Positions 26,226-35,502 of a stretch of 64,000 bases of DNA are shown here, piece after piece (the first letter of the stretch is position 1; every line of letters begins with the position of its first letter). This DNA comes from JAFDXJ01 sp039811225. Lineage in GTDB: Bacteria; Bacteroidota; Bacteroidia; Chitinophagales; Chitinophagaceae. Made by a program: the position numbers and the translations under genes. The stretch lies in the NCBI GenBank assembly GCA_039811225.1, contig JBDHYG010000013.1, positions 13,647 to 77,646 on the forward strand, in the 5' to 3' direction. Under the pieces are notes generated by a model. It did not search any database. It was given only the letters and a program-made list of their open reading frames with translations, and had not been told where the DNA came from.

Positions 26226-26873
26226 TTACAGGTCAACTTGTTTTGTATAAGCAAAATGGGTATCATCTTCCAGGTCAGTGAGTATAAAAGCTGCCTGGCG
26301 TTTTGTGCATTCTTCACGAATCAATGCGGCTGCCCGCTCTATATTCTCCGTATCCAGGTGGCTAAAAGGCTCATCCATCAACAAGAGATCAAAGGGCTGC
26401 ATCATTGCCCGGATAATGGCAATCCGTTGCTGCTCGCCATAACTACAGGTAGCTGCCTGCTGTGATAAAATGGGCGCTATGGATAATCGTTCCGCCATTT
26501 GATCAATCATGCTTTCATCATACAGGGGTTGTTGCATGACGCGCTTCAAATTGATATTCTCCCTGGCTGTCAGGTGAGGAAAAAGTCGCAGGTCCTGGAA
26601 TACTATACTGATATGCTGTTGCCGATAGGCAGCCAATGTGGTTGCATCTATGGCACGGATATTTTTTCCATCCCATAGAATGTCCCCTTCAAAATCATGA
26701 CGGAGTTTGTATAAGAAATGGATCAGGGTAGTTTTCCCTGATCCACTGGGTGCTTTTATCTTCAGCCACTCGCCTTTTTGAATAACCAGTTTTTGTCCCC
26801 ACACCTGGGAAGTTCTTTCCCGGAAACGATCTTTTAATGGAGCGGGAATTAAGTTATTAATATCGATTTGCAT
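26226..26873 (-). CDS. ABC transporter ATP-binding protein, LolD/FtsE-like
   Basis: A 215-residue ATPase. Walker A is APSGSGKTTL, the Q loop is VFQDLRLFPHL, Walker B is LLLMDEPFSHLD, and the H loop position reads LTDLEDD, without the usual His. The signature motif is CSYGEQQRIA, a departure from LSGGQ. The gene lies between a DUF4836 lipoprotein gene (24 bases upstream) and the FtsX-like permease gene (11 bases downstream). The changed signature and missing switch His suggest a slow or specialised ATPase; this is inference. Confidence 0.85.
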   Translation of the reverse strand: MQIDINNLIPAPLKDRFRERTSQVWGQKLVIQKGEWLKIKAPSGSGKTTLIHFLYKLRHDFEGDILWDGKNIRAIDATTLAAYRQQHISIVFQDLRLFPHLTARENINLKRVMQQPLYDESMIDQMAERLSIAPILSQQAATCSYGEQQRIAIIRAMMQPFDLLLMDEPFSHLDTENIERAAALIREECTKRQAAFILTDLEDDTHFAYTKQVDL

Positions 26874-26897
26874 GCCAGCGTTGAGATGATAAACCGG

Positions 26898-28580
26898 TTA
26901 ATGCGGCATAGTCGTATCCGGTGCCATTTGTTGAACAGAATCCAGGTCTACCATTCCTCCTTTTTCATATTGTTCCATACGCTGATGCAGTTCCCTTGCC
27001 GAAGCCGCGAAAAAGTTAATCAGGGATACCAGGCTGTTTTCTTTTTCATTCATGGTATGCATTTCCATATGGCTGGCCACGGAGTTGCCATTCATTTTTT
27101 CCGTCATGGAAGAAAAATCTTTGAATGTGGTTTTTGCCAAAGCCATAGACTGGCTATTGGATGAATCCACTGGTGCCTGTTGCAAAATGGTATTGATATC
27201 AATATATAAGGAGAACGGCTTTCCTTGAGCCCCTGCACTTATATCTTTGGGTAAATTGGTGTTGCCTTTATTTGCCAGGTATTGTTGAATAATAGAATCT
27301 GAGCTTGCCAATAACAGGTTTTTTCCATTCATCAGAAAGCCACCGTCATCCATATTTTTAGGAACATAACGTCCATCCTTCATTTCCATTAAACCACGAT
27401 TCATCAATGCCGCAGCAATTTTATTATACGATGCGCTATCTGCAATTTTGATATTGAAAATAAAATCAAACTCCGGTTTGGTATAATTTATTTTTTCTCC
27501 GCCAAAGTCCATTGTTTTCTGGCTAATCCTGAAACCGGAAGCCATAAACGCCATATCGCCACTGAATGCTTTGGTGATATCATCCAGTGTAAGGCCGGCC
27601 TGGGAAAGATACTGATTGGCAGTGCCGTCTATACCGGCAAATTTGATGATATCCAATAACACTTTCGGGTTGAATGATAAATTCATAAAACCCAGCAATG
27701 GTGCGGGGTACATATTCACCATGGCCATATCAGCATTCGGAGATGGATATTTTTTAAGAATGTCTGCGAGGTCTTTGCCAAAATAAGATTTTACGGAAGC
27801 CACAACTTTACCATTCTCAAAATTTACGGTCCCCGCTGTATGCATTCCTTTAAAGAGATCAGCCAGTTTCGTCATGCCAACAACCGGAATGGTATTTACA
27901 ATGCCCTCTGAATTGGACCAGTATAAAATATCTGCTTTTTCTTTCAGGAGAGTTTTGAAATCATCCAGGGCGGTTACCGCATCTTCTTTTTTCAAATGCA
28001 TCAATTGATCAAGGGCTGCCAGGGATGATTTACCATCATTGGGCACTACTTCTTCTGCATTCTTGGCTTCGGGTGGATTGGCATAAACCAGGATAGCCAC
28101 ATCTTTGTTCCAACCAATCGCCAATTCATTATTCAATACCGTAACAGAATAGGTATCTTTTTTCTGGATAGGCGTACTATTTTTCTGTGCCTTAATATAT
28201 GCCTCAAATTTGGCAGCATCTTTCATCCCGGCTACCAGGCCAACTGTCACGTTCTGCCCGGCCACCATGGAGGATGCCATTTTTATAAATGTAAAAATAT
28301 GGTCACTGAAATCTATACCGGCTTCCGACATTTTTGAAAGTTGTTCTTTCATTTCGGTAGCTTTTTCCGAATCAGAATTTTTCAAAGCATTGGAGAATAA
28401 TGAATCCCAATTGATATTTCCTTCTTTACATTTCGCTGCAAGACTGGCTGTATTAAAGTCAACCACCATAAAAGCGTCTTTTGGAATAAAGGCCGTCTGC
28501 TTGGGAACAGATGAAGAACAGGAAACGATAAAAATTGCCATACAGGCAAACCATAAACAGGTAAGTATTTGCTTTCTCAT
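26898..28580 (-). CDS. DUF4836 family lipoprotein
   Basis: A 560-residue protein with a lipoprotein signal (IFIVSC, Cys21) and the DUF4836 start AFIPKDAFMVVDFNTASLAAKC. DUF4836 proteins are large Bacteroidota surface or periplasmic lipoproteins of unknown function with two repeated alpha-beta halves. Here the halves may be residues 30-270 and 280-490. The C-terminal 70 residues are helical and acidic. It heads an operon with a LolD-like ATPase and FtsX-like permease. It has the best promoter in the window. Confidence 0.82.
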   Translation of the reverse strand: MRKQILTCLWFACMAIFIVSCSSSVPKQTAFIPKDAFMVVDFNTASLAAKCKEGNINWDSLFSNALKNSDSEKATEMKEQLSKMSEAGIDFSDHIFTFIKMASSMVAGQNVTVGLVAGMKDAAKFEAYIKAQKNSTPIQKKDTYSVTVLNNELAIGWNKDVAILVYANPPEAKNAEEVVPNDGKSSLAALDQLMHLKKEDAVTALDDFKTLLKEKADILYWSNSEGIVNTIPVVGMTKLADLFKGMHTAGTVNFENGKVVASVKSYFGKDLADILKKYPSPNADMAMVNMYPAPLLGFMNLSFNPKVLLDIIKFAGIDGTANQYLSQAGLTLDDITKAFSGDMAFMASGFRISQKTMDFGGEKINYTKPEFDFIFNIKIADSASYNKIAAALMNRGLMEMKDGRYVPKNMDDGGFLMNGKNLLLASSDSIIQQYLANKGNTNLPKDISAGAQGKPFSLYIDINTILQQAPVDSSNSQSMALAKTTFKDFSSMTEKMNGNSVASHMEMHTMNEKENSLVSLINFFAASARELHQRMEQYEKGGMVDLDSVQQMAPDTTMPH

Positions 28581-28598
28581 AATTTTAAATTAACGTTG

Positions 28599-28629
28599 CA
28601 AAGATGCAGGTAAATTGCAGATGTACAAA
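28599..28629 (-). promoter_or_regulatory. DUF4836 operon promoter (-33 TTTG, 19-base spacer, -7 CATCTTTG)
   Basis: On the minus strand TTTG (28626-28629) is followed after exactly 19 bases by CATCTTTG (28599-28606), seven of eight matches to TAnnTTTG. The start codon is 18 bases downstream. Confidence 0.65.
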
Positions 28630-28642
28630 GATTCCTTCACTT

Positions 28643-28673
28643 AAAAAATACCGTTTAACACTTATTTAAACGG
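28643..28673 (-). terminator. Terminator after the GH3 gene
   Basis: An 8-bp stem (ccgtttaa at 28651-28658 with ttaaacgg at 28666-28673) with a 7-base loop, followed on the minus strand by a T-rich run (A run at 28643-28648). It lies 10 bases after the GH3 stop. Confidence 0.75.
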
Positions 28674-28683
28674 CTTCAATAGT

Positions 28684-30384
28684 TTACAAACCCGCACCAT
28701 ATTTGAATTCCGGGCAAACGGTGACCGGTAATTTGCCCTTAGCCCTGAATGCACCAATGAGCCAGTGAAAAGCGGCTCGCTGAAAAATTGCATCATCTTC
28801 ATAGCATGCGACCAGGTTATCGGCATTACAGAAATTCCCTATTGCATACGGGTTGCCAAAAGCCAGGGTAAGAACAGGCATGGTATGTTGTGCCTGCATT
28901 TTTTGAAGAAATGAAAGTGCCGGTCCCGAAATGCCAAAATTATTGGCCGGGTACTTTGCATAATTATGCAAACCGATAATAACCAGGTCCTGCTTTCCCT
29001 GTAAGTCCCGGAACAACTGCAGGGCAGCCAGGCTGTCCTTTGCATAATCAAGATAATAACAAGTCGCCTGTAAACTATCCTTCAATAATTTTCCCAACGT
29101 ATTTTCATTCGCCGCTCCCAGCGCCACATAAGCAATGCGCTGACTTTTTTGCAAAGGCCCTATTTTTTTACCCGTTAATCTGAGTACAGTGAGCGCCTCC
29201 CGGGCTACTGCTTCTCGGAAAGATGCAACATCTTTATTCAAATCGACAGTCAAATGATCTAACGATACTGCTTGCCGCTTTGCCAAGCCCAGCGTGTATT
29301 TTGCTCTCAATACTTTTTTAACGCTTGCTTCCAGTTTATCACTATCGATCAGGCCGGCCTGCACTGCATGCAAAATACTGTCTATACTCGCAGGTACATC
29401 CTGTAGAAGACAAAGCATATCATTCCCTGCCAGGATGGATCGGACTGCGCCGGCACTACCCGGGTAATATTTGGCTACGCCCAACATATCCAGTGCATCA
29501 GTAAATGTGATTCCCTCGAAACCCAGGCTGTCGCGCAATAAGGCCGTTACATTATTATATGAAAGGGAGGTAGGTAAGTGTGCCGTAGTATCAATCGCAG
29601 GAATACTTAAATGCGCAATCATGACACTGCCCACACCGGCATGAATCATCGCTTTGAAAGGAACCAGTTCCAGGGAATCCAACTGGGCCATTGATTTATT
29701 GATAACTGGTAAATCTTTGTGTGAATCAACTGATACATCCCCATGCCCGGGAAAATGCTTGGCACAGGCCATGATGCCTGCAGCCTGCATACCGCGCATT
29801 ATCTCTACACCATATAAAGCTACTTTCTGTTTATCTTCCCCAAATGAACGTACATTGATAACCGGGTTGGCAGGATTGTTATTGATATCTACAACGGGCG
29901 CATAATTCACGGCAATACCCATGCGTTGGCATTGCCGGCCAATAGCAAAACCAATTTTATAAATGAGCGATGAATCGGTAATTGCACCCAGTGTCAACTG
30001 ATCCGGAAATTTCATTACGCTGTCATACATCCGCATACCTAAACCTGTTTCTGCATCTATGCAAAACATGATCGGCGTCTGTGCCATCTCCTGAAAACGA
30101 TTCACCAGTATAGCCTGTTCCTCCGGCCCGCCCTGGAAAAGACAAACCGCACCAATATTGTATTGCCGGATATATTTTTCTACTTCACTTGTATGAAAAA
30201 TAACCTGGCTCCCTCTTTTCTCAGATAAACGCAGCACAAATAATTGAGCTACCCGTTGTGCGGGGCTAAGAGAAGCATATACACTATCCGCCCAATGCGT
30301 TGCAACTGCATTTTCCTGTTGGGCAAGAATGACGGAACTAAAAAAAAGACAGGCAAGAAAAAGTAGAGTGGCTTTTCGAATCAC
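28684..30384 (-). CDS. nagZ: Secreted beta-N-acetylhexosaminidase, GH3 (NagZ-like)
   Basis: A 566-residue protein from a GTG start at 30384, with a signal peptide (LLFLACLFFSSVILAQ) and then a GH3 barrel. The NagZ His/Asp dyad motif KHFPGHGD is at 209-216, followed by DSHKDLP, and the nucleophile Asp is at about 296 (TFTDALDM). A second alpha-beta domain of about 170 residues follows, as in Bacillus-type NagZ. Expected action is removal of GlcNAc from muropeptides or chitin-like oligomers in the periplasm. The frame is open upstream to 30483 without ATG; GTG 30384 places the signal peptide at the N-terminus. It shares a block with nagA and an M19-like gene. Confidence 0.87.
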   Translation of the reverse strand: MIRKATLLFLACLFFSSVILAQQENAVATHWADSVYASLSPAQRVAQLFVLRLSEKRGSQVIFHTSEVEKYIRQYNIGAVCLFQGGPEEQAILVNRFQEMAQTPIMFCIDAETGLGMRMYDSVMKFPDQLTLGAITDSSLIYKIGFAIGRQCQRMGIAVNYAPVVDINNNPANPVINVRSFGEDKQKVALYGVEIMRGMQAAGIMACAKHFPGHGDVSVDSHKDLPVINKSMAQLDSLELVPFKAMIHAGVGSVMIAHLSIPAIDTTAHLPTSLSYNNVTALLRDSLGFEGITFTDALDMLGVAKYYPGSAGAVRSILAGNDMLCLLQDVPASIDSILHAVQAGLIDSDKLEASVKKVLRAKYTLGLAKRQAVSLDHLTVDLNKDVASFREAVAREALTVLRLTGKKIGPLQKSQRIAYVALGAANENTLGKLLKDSLQATCYYLDYAKDSLAALQLFRDLQGKQDLVIIGLHNYAKYPANNFGISGPALSFLQKMQAQHTMPVLTLAFGNPYAIGNFCNADNLVACYEDDAIFQRAAFHWLIGAFRAKGKLPVTVCPEFKYGAGL

Positions 30385-30494
30385 AAGATTATTTTTTGCA
30401 ATATATCCAAATAAAACAGATTGCCCGGAATGGTTAACAATTTTAAGAACAGTGCAACATTTGTTATACAAAAATTCAAACAAGTGGGATGGTA

Positions 30495-31598
30495 TTATTC
30501 CAACAATTGAACAGCGTTATATTGTTCATCCAATACAAGGAGTGGCATATTGAAACCTTTACTGATTTTGCCGCATTGTGTATCCATCCCCAATAAACGC
30601 GCAGGATATAAACTGCACATTCGAATGGCTTCACCCGCATCCACATTCACAAAATGAATAAGTTGCTGCACGGCTTTCGACATCGTCAATGCAGATCCGC
30701 TTAAGATGCCGGCTGCTTCATATTTATCACCTTTCAACACATGTTGGTAATCGCCGGTATTCGTTTCTGTAACGGCATCTGTTATTACAAACAGGCGTTC
30801 CTGCAATACCTGTTTTGCAATACGGATAGCGGCATAATCCACATGATAACCATCGGGGATAATACTGGCCATGGCTGTTGCATGATCCATGACCGCGCCT
30901 ACCAATCCGGGTGCACGATGCTGCAAAGGGCTCATGGCATTATACAAATGAGTAACAGTTTGTATGCCCAATCGAAATCCATGCATCGCTTCTTCATAAG
31001 TGGCATTGCTATGGCCGGCAGAAATACGGATGCCATGCGATAGTATTAATTCGATTATCTCTTTTGAACAAACTTCCGGCGCCAGGGTAATCATTTTAAT
31101 AACCCCTTTACCTGCTTGCAATAAATCCAACACCTGTTCAGGGGTAGGCGCATGAATATACACTTCTTTATGTGCCCCTCTTTTCAACGGGTTGATCCAG
31201 GGGCCTTCAAGATGCAAACCAGTTACACCTGCACCACCCTGTGCCCAATATGTTTTCACGGCTTCTATCCCCTGTTTAAATACCGCATAACTATTCGTAG
31301 CCAGTGTAGGCTGAAAATAGTAGGCGCCACCCTTGCAGCAATAAGCATGCATTTTAAACAGCGTATCGGGTTCAGGATAAACCGAAAACAATTTTCCATA
31401 CGCACCATAAATCTGAATATCCATATATGCCGGCACGATAATGCCATTTGCAAAATCTATTTTAGGCATATCACCAGGGACTTCATTTTCCGGTACTACC
31501 GCTTCAATCATACCATCCTGAACGATTATCGCAAATTGAGAAAGCCAGGTATCTCCTGTAAATATTTTTCCTGCTGTATAAATTTTCCTTGTCTGCAC
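30495..31598 (-). CDS. nagA: N-acetylglucosamine-6-phosphate deacetylase
   Basis: A 367-residue amidohydrolase. Metal and catalytic residues of the NagA type are present: Glu131 in HLEGP, His196 in SAGHS, His217 in HLYNAM and Asp274 in ITDA. It removes acetate from GlcNAc-6-phosphate, feeding glucosamine-6-phosphate to glycolysis or cell-wall synthesis. It can serve both peptidoglycan recycling (anmK, nagZ) and the sialic-acid operon nearby. The start is GTG at 31598; a TACCTGTG sequence just before it may be a weak -7 element. The GH3 start codon is 110 bases downstream. Confidence 0.93.
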   Translation of the reverse strand: MQTRKIYTAGKIFTGDTWLSQFAIIVQDGMIEAVVPENEVPGDMPKIDFANGIIVPAYMDIQIYGAYGKLFSVYPEPDTLFKMHAYCCKGGAYYFQPTLATNSYAVFKQGIEAVKTYWAQGGAGVTGLHLEGPWINPLKRGAHKEVYIHAPTPEQVLDLLQAGKGVIKMITLAPEVCSKEIIELILSHGIRISAGHSNATYEEAMHGFRLGIQTVTHLYNAMSPLQHRAPGLVGAVMDHATAMASIIPDGYHVDYAAIRIAKQVLQERLFVITDAVTETNTGDYQHVLKGDKYEAAGILSGSALTMSKAVQQLIHFVNVDAGEAIRMCSLYPARLLGMDTQCGKISKGFNMPLLVLDEQYNAVQLLE

Positions 31599-31680
31599 AG
31601 GTAAAAAAGTTGTTTGCTTTTTACTAAACTAATCAGTAATGAAGTTTCTATTCATAATGAGATGAACATTAACACGCGAA

Positions 31681-33261
31681 TCAGGCATTCAAAAGATCTA
31701 AGCGGTTCAACACAAAATTACGGCCGTTTTCAAAGAATAATTTCGCCGAGAATATTTTGATATCAAATCCTGCCGGCAAATCCACATTGGAATCATCGGC
31801 AAAGTCCACAAAGTATTCTTCAAATTCTGACTTAAAGGATTCCAGGCTATTGGCCGTTTCACAAATCCATACCGGGTTGATCAGGCCATCAAAATCACTA
31901 CCGATACAGATTTGATTCATGGCTCTTTGTACGCTGTAATTATTTTGTCGCGCCACTACCAGCACATGCAGTACATGAGCCATAAAATGTTTTAAATGAT
32001 AATGGCTCATTTGCGGGTTCACTTCGCCCCCGGCTTCTATCTCGTCCCATTCCATCACTTTCCCTTCAAATGGTCCGAAAGCCTGGCTGATAGCCACTCT
32101 GCCCCTGCCGAGGAAAAGTGTTAATTCTTTATTAGATACATATTCTGTTTCCAAAGGAAAATCATCGCGGCCATTGGTTTCCCGTTCGAATGCCTGGTAT
32201 CCCAGTATGCGTTTATCCAGGCTCAAACCGATCATGCCACCCGATAACAAAATCTCCAGGATATCTTCATCATACAAGTTAATACTGGAAGCATTGAAGC
32301 AGGGCCGGGGAAAGCGGCCATATTTAACAGGCTTGCCCTGCCAGCATACACTATAATTTTTATTGGAAAATTTTCGCATGGCAAATACATAATCCGGTAT
32401 TTCTTTCATAGATATTCCTGTGAAGCCGGCATGGGTACAAACTATCGGTTGATTGATGGGAAAAAAATCATCGGATTGGCGCAGTTCATATAAATGTTGC
32501 CGGGCACCCAGGCTCAGGTGCTTGATATCAATCATGATATTATTGGCATAGCAATGCTCCAAAACCCGGACACCATCTACATTTATTCTAAACCCGGTAG
32601 GCCGGAAACCATCATTACTCAGGAATTGCATACCAAATGCCTGGTTGCATAAAGTAGAATTTTCCATGTGGGTAAGGTTGATGGATAACAGCGCTACTTT
32701 ACTGTGTAAATCATCAATATGTTCAATGATGGCCTGCACATCAAAATTTTGCAATTCAGTAGAAAGGGTATGGCATCCTTCTACGCTAAAAACCACATGA
32801 ATCGTAGAAAAATCATTTTCATCATAATCGCTGCGCTTAAAAATGGGTTTTACTTTTTTATTGGTGATGCCAAATTGTAATGCATCCGTGAGAGTAGACC
32901 AGTCATCGGTACGTAAAAGTTCATAGGGATTACCATTGATGATTTTGTCTATTTTTTCTTTTTGCAAATATATTCCCAGTGGTCCTTCGGAACTTTCTGT
33001 GATCAATGGATCTGTCAGCATCAGTTTTTCCGGGATATACAAGGCCACGCAAACCAGGTTGCAATCACCAGCTACTAATTGCGCGAGATTCCCCTGTGAT
33101 TGGAGGATATATTCAAACTCAGTGCAACAGCGCAACAGGAAAGGAATCTTGCTCCTGTCGAGCGGCACCCAGGGACTGAATTTTTTATGTTGCAATGCGG
33201 GATCATTTTCTGAAAATAAAGATTTCAACGTCGGGTGCAGGTGAAAATCAAAGAAAGGCAT
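31681..33261 (-). CDS. M19 dipeptidase-like amidohydrolase
   Basis: A 526-residue protein without signal peptide. It starts with FDFHLHP (His7, His9), then SVEGCH (Glu161, the bridging glutamate position), DIKHLS (His248), CTHAGF (His277) and IGSDFDG (Asp456). This order fits membrane dipeptidase family M19, which splits dipeptides, but M19 enzymes have HxD at the first site while this has HxH as in other amidohydrolases. It is also longer than the usual 330-400 residues, with an insertion around 290-440. The neighbourhood (nagA, nagZ) suggests muropeptide or dipeptide salvage; substrate unknown. Confidence 0.72.
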   Translation of the reverse strand: MPFFDFHLHPTLKSLFSENDPALQHKKFSPWVPLDRSKIPFLLRCCTEFEYILQSQGNLAQLVAGDCNLVCVALYIPEKLMLTDPLITESSEGPLGIYLQKEKIDKIINGNPYELLRTDDWSTLTDALQFGITNKKVKPIFKRSDYDENDFSTIHVVFSVEGCHTLSTELQNFDVQAIIEHIDDLHSKVALLSINLTHMENSTLCNQAFGMQFLSNDGFRPTGFRINVDGVRVLEHCYANNIMIDIKHLSLGARQHLYELRQSDDFFPINQPIVCTHAGFTGISMKEIPDYVFAMRKFSNKNYSVCWQGKPVKYGRFPRPCFNASSINLYDEDILEILLSGGMIGLSLDKRILGYQAFERETNGRDDFPLETEYVSNKELTLFLGRGRVAISQAFGPFEGKVMEWDEIEAGGEVNPQMSHYHLKHFMAHVLHVLVVARQNNYSVQRAMNQICIGSDFDGLINPVWICETANSLESFKSEFEEYFVDFADDSNVDLPAGFDIKIFSAKLFFENGRNFVLNRLDLLNA

Positions 33262-33354
33262 GGCAATCAGTTTTATTGTTTTGAAAGTGAAAAGTTACGT
33301 TTTTCTTTTTTCTTTATCACGTGCTTTTTCACTTACTGCCCGCTACACTTCCAT

Positions 33355-34302
33355 TCAGGGTAATGCATATTGTTGAAAAAAATCCCATAGCAAATCATTG
33401 GCATTGATAGCTTGCGATGGATGATCTGCACCCGGGTGCCCTTGTAAACCTCCCGGCCAGGCATGGCCCCCGTCTTCCGTTAAATAATATTGTATAGTTA
33501 CATTTTGCGCACAGGATCGCCATTCAGTTAACGTATAACTGCTATTGGAAATGATTACTTTACCCGGATCTGCACATTGATTATTCAACGACCAGGCCTG
33601 GAATACGGAATCGAGCGGCGGGCAATAGACGCCACTGATTCCATTGCCATATCCGCCTGTATAAACCACATGCTTGTCCAGCTTTGAATGCATGTGTAAA
33701 ATCGGAACCGGGCGTGTTGGCTGGCATGCCTGGGTAACCACCATCGTACTTGCATTGGGTGCAATGGCGGCAATTTTATCGGATAACTCACAAGCCAACC
33801 GGTAGCACATCATGCCTCCGTTGGAATGGCCGGTTGCATATACTTTTTTAGGATTGATTTTATATTTTGCCACGAGCCGGTCAATCAACATGCTGATAAA
33901 TTTTACATCATTTACCTGTTCACGTACCGCACCACCGCAACAGGTGCCGGCATTCCAGGTTTTTAATAGACCTGTTCCATCGGGATATACTACGACAAAG
34001 CCGGAAGCATTGGCTTTTTCTGTTAATAAACAAGTCCGTTCAAATTGTTTGGCACTGCCTCCGCCACCATGCAACGCAATGACCAGGGAGAACCCGGAAG
34101 AAGTGTAATAATTCGGTGGCAGGTTCAACGTATAAGTTCGGGTGAGCCCATCCACGACAATTGTATCTTTTATTCTGAAAACATTGTTGCCATCTGAGGG
34201 GCCAGCATTTTTCGCACAACCTCCAAAACCAGCTACTGCCATTACCAAAAAAATGGTCAGGGAAATAATTCGTTTACCCATAAAATTTTTTTGTAAGAAC
34301 AT
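33355..34302 (-). CDS. PHB-depolymerase/feruloyl-esterase-type lipoprotein
   Basis: A 315-residue alpha/beta hydrolase with a lipoprotein signal (AGFGGC). It has an oxyanion-site HGGGGSAKQF, the nucleophile elbow GHSNGG near 168, an acid residue in SKLDKHV near 216 and the final His in DGGHAWPGG. This is the poly-3-hydroxybutyrate depolymerase/LpqC-like group, which also includes feruloyl and acetyl-xylan esterases. It probably removes ester groups from external polymers. Two ATG starts are possible: 34302, or 34281, which gives a more compact signal peptide. It is divergent from the sialic-acid operon. Confidence 0.82.
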   Translation of the reverse strand: MFLQKNFMGKRIISLTIFLVMAVAGFGGCAKNAGPSDGNNVFRIKDTIVVDGLTRTYTLNLPPNYYTSSGFSLVIALHGGGGSAKQFERTCLLTEKANASGFVVVYPDGTGLLKTWNAGTCCGGAVREQVNDVKFISMLIDRLVAKYKINPKKVYATGHSNGGMMCYRLACELSDKIAAIAPNASTMVVTQACQPTRPVPILHMHSKLDKHVVYTGGYGNGISGVYCPPLDSVFQAWSLNNQCADPGKVIISNSSYTLTEWRSCAQNVTIQYYLTEDGGHAWPGGLQGHPGADHPSQAINANDLLWDFFQQYALP

Positions 34303-34444
34303 CCTTTATAAAAAGGTTTAAAATAAAGAATATAGCAAAGCCCGCATTTACGTGTATCATTTATATAAACTCCCGGAGTGTAAAAATATTTTCAACCGAA
34401 GAAAAAGTTTTTTGGCAGAACCATTTCTTCAAATGCTGATTATT

Positions 34445-34476
34445 TTTTTTCAGAACTCTCATAAATAGTAGTTTTG
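34445..34476 (+). promoter_or_regulatory. Promoter of the sialic-acid operon
   Basis: TAGTTTTG at 34469-34476 fully matches TAnnTTTG, and a T run ending near 34449 lies 19 bases upstream in place of the -33 TTTG. The nanA ATG is 46 bases downstream, leaving room for a short leader. No operator palindrome stands out in the 220-base divergent spacer. Confidence 0.55.
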
Positions 34477-34522
34477 TTTAGCGCCTTTTTAGAACACATT
34501 GCTTTATTACTAAAATAACTTC

Positions 34523-35449
34523 ATGGAATTTACAAAAATAAAAGGCCTCGTTGCCGCACCCTTTACTCCCATGCAAGCGGATGGGTCACTCCATCTTGAA
34601 TTAATTCCCCGTTATTACCAACTGTTGCATCAAAATGATGTAAAAGGTATTTTTATTTGTGGCTCTACGGGTGAAGGGGTATCCATGTCATTGGAAGAAA
34701 AAAAAGCGGTAGCCAATGCATGGGCGGATTGTACAAAAGATGACCCGGCATTTTATACAATGCTCCTGGTGGGAGGTACCAGTCTTACGGAATGTAAAGA
34801 ACTGGCTTTATATGCTAAGCATATCGGGATAAAAGCCATTTCATTTACTGCCCCGTTTTATTTTAAACCACCCACGGTGGAAAAACTCGCGCAATGTTGC
34901 CAGGAAATTGCTGCAGTTGTTCCGGATATGCCTTTCTATTACTATCATATCCCGGTTTTAAATAATGTGCATTTCTTGATGATTGATCTTTTGCAAGCCA
35001 TAGATTCCCTCATTCCCAATTTTGCCGGTATAAAATATACCCATGAAGACTTCATGGACTTCCTGTCCTGCCTGCATTATCAGCATGGAAAATATGATAT
35101 GCTCTGGGGGCGGGATGAAAATATGTTGCCTGCACTGGCTGTTGGTGCAACGGGCGCTGTGGGCAGCACATTTAATTATGCAGCGCCATTATATCACCAG
35201 CTTATTGAAGCTTATCAACAAAATGAATTAGAAAAAGCGAGAGCCTGCCAACAACAATCCATAGATATGATTCGCTTGCTGGGGAAATATGGTGGCATTG
35301 CCACAGGCAAAGCGTATATGAAATTGATTGGCCTGGACTGCGGTTCATTTCGCTTACCGGTTGCGAATATGGACGACGTGGCCTTCGAACAATTTAAACA
35401 AGATACCCGATCCATTGGCTTTGATAAATTTTGCAGTGTATGGAAATAA
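34523..35449 (+). CDS. nanA: N-acetylneuraminate lyase
   Basis: A 308-residue aldolase of the DHDPS/NAL family. It has GSTGEG at 47-52, the conserved tyrosine in FYYYHIP at 138-144 and the Schiff-base Lys171 in GIKYTHED. The enzyme splits N-acetylneuraminate into ManNAc and pyruvate. The close match to eukaryote-like NAL rather than DapA, and the following nanM-like, MFS and 2-epimerase genes, support sialate as the substrate. It is the first gene of a four-gene operon. Confidence 0.9.
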   Translation: MEFTKIKGLVAAPFTPMQADGSLHLELIPRYYQLLHQNDVKGIFICGSTGEGVSMSLEEKKAVANAWADCTKDDPAFYTMLLVGGTSLTECKELALYAKHIGIKAISFTAPFYFKPPTVEKLAQCCQEIAAVVPDMPFYYYHIPVLNNVHFLMIDLLQAIDSLIPNFAGIKYTHEDFMDFLSCLHYQHGKYDMLWGRDENMLPALAVGATGAVGSTFNYAAPLYHQLIEAYQQNELEKARACQQQSIDMIRLLGKYGGIATGKAYMKLIGLDCGSFRLPVANMDDVAFEQFKQDTRSIGFDKFCSVWK

Positions 35450-35502
35450 TAAATGCGCTACAAAAGTGAAATCTCTTATTTTCCATAAAATCATTTTCCG
35501 TA

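Noticed and set aside
33286..33345. Possible hairpin (aagtgaaaag with ctttttcactt) between the esterase and M19-like genes
   Set aside because: The arms need a bulge and enclose a long loop, and no T run follows on the minus strand, so a terminator cannot be supported.
34303..34522. 220-base divergent spacer examined for an operator or riboswitch
   Set aside because: Apart from the nanA promoter no palindrome or structured RNA pattern could be supported.
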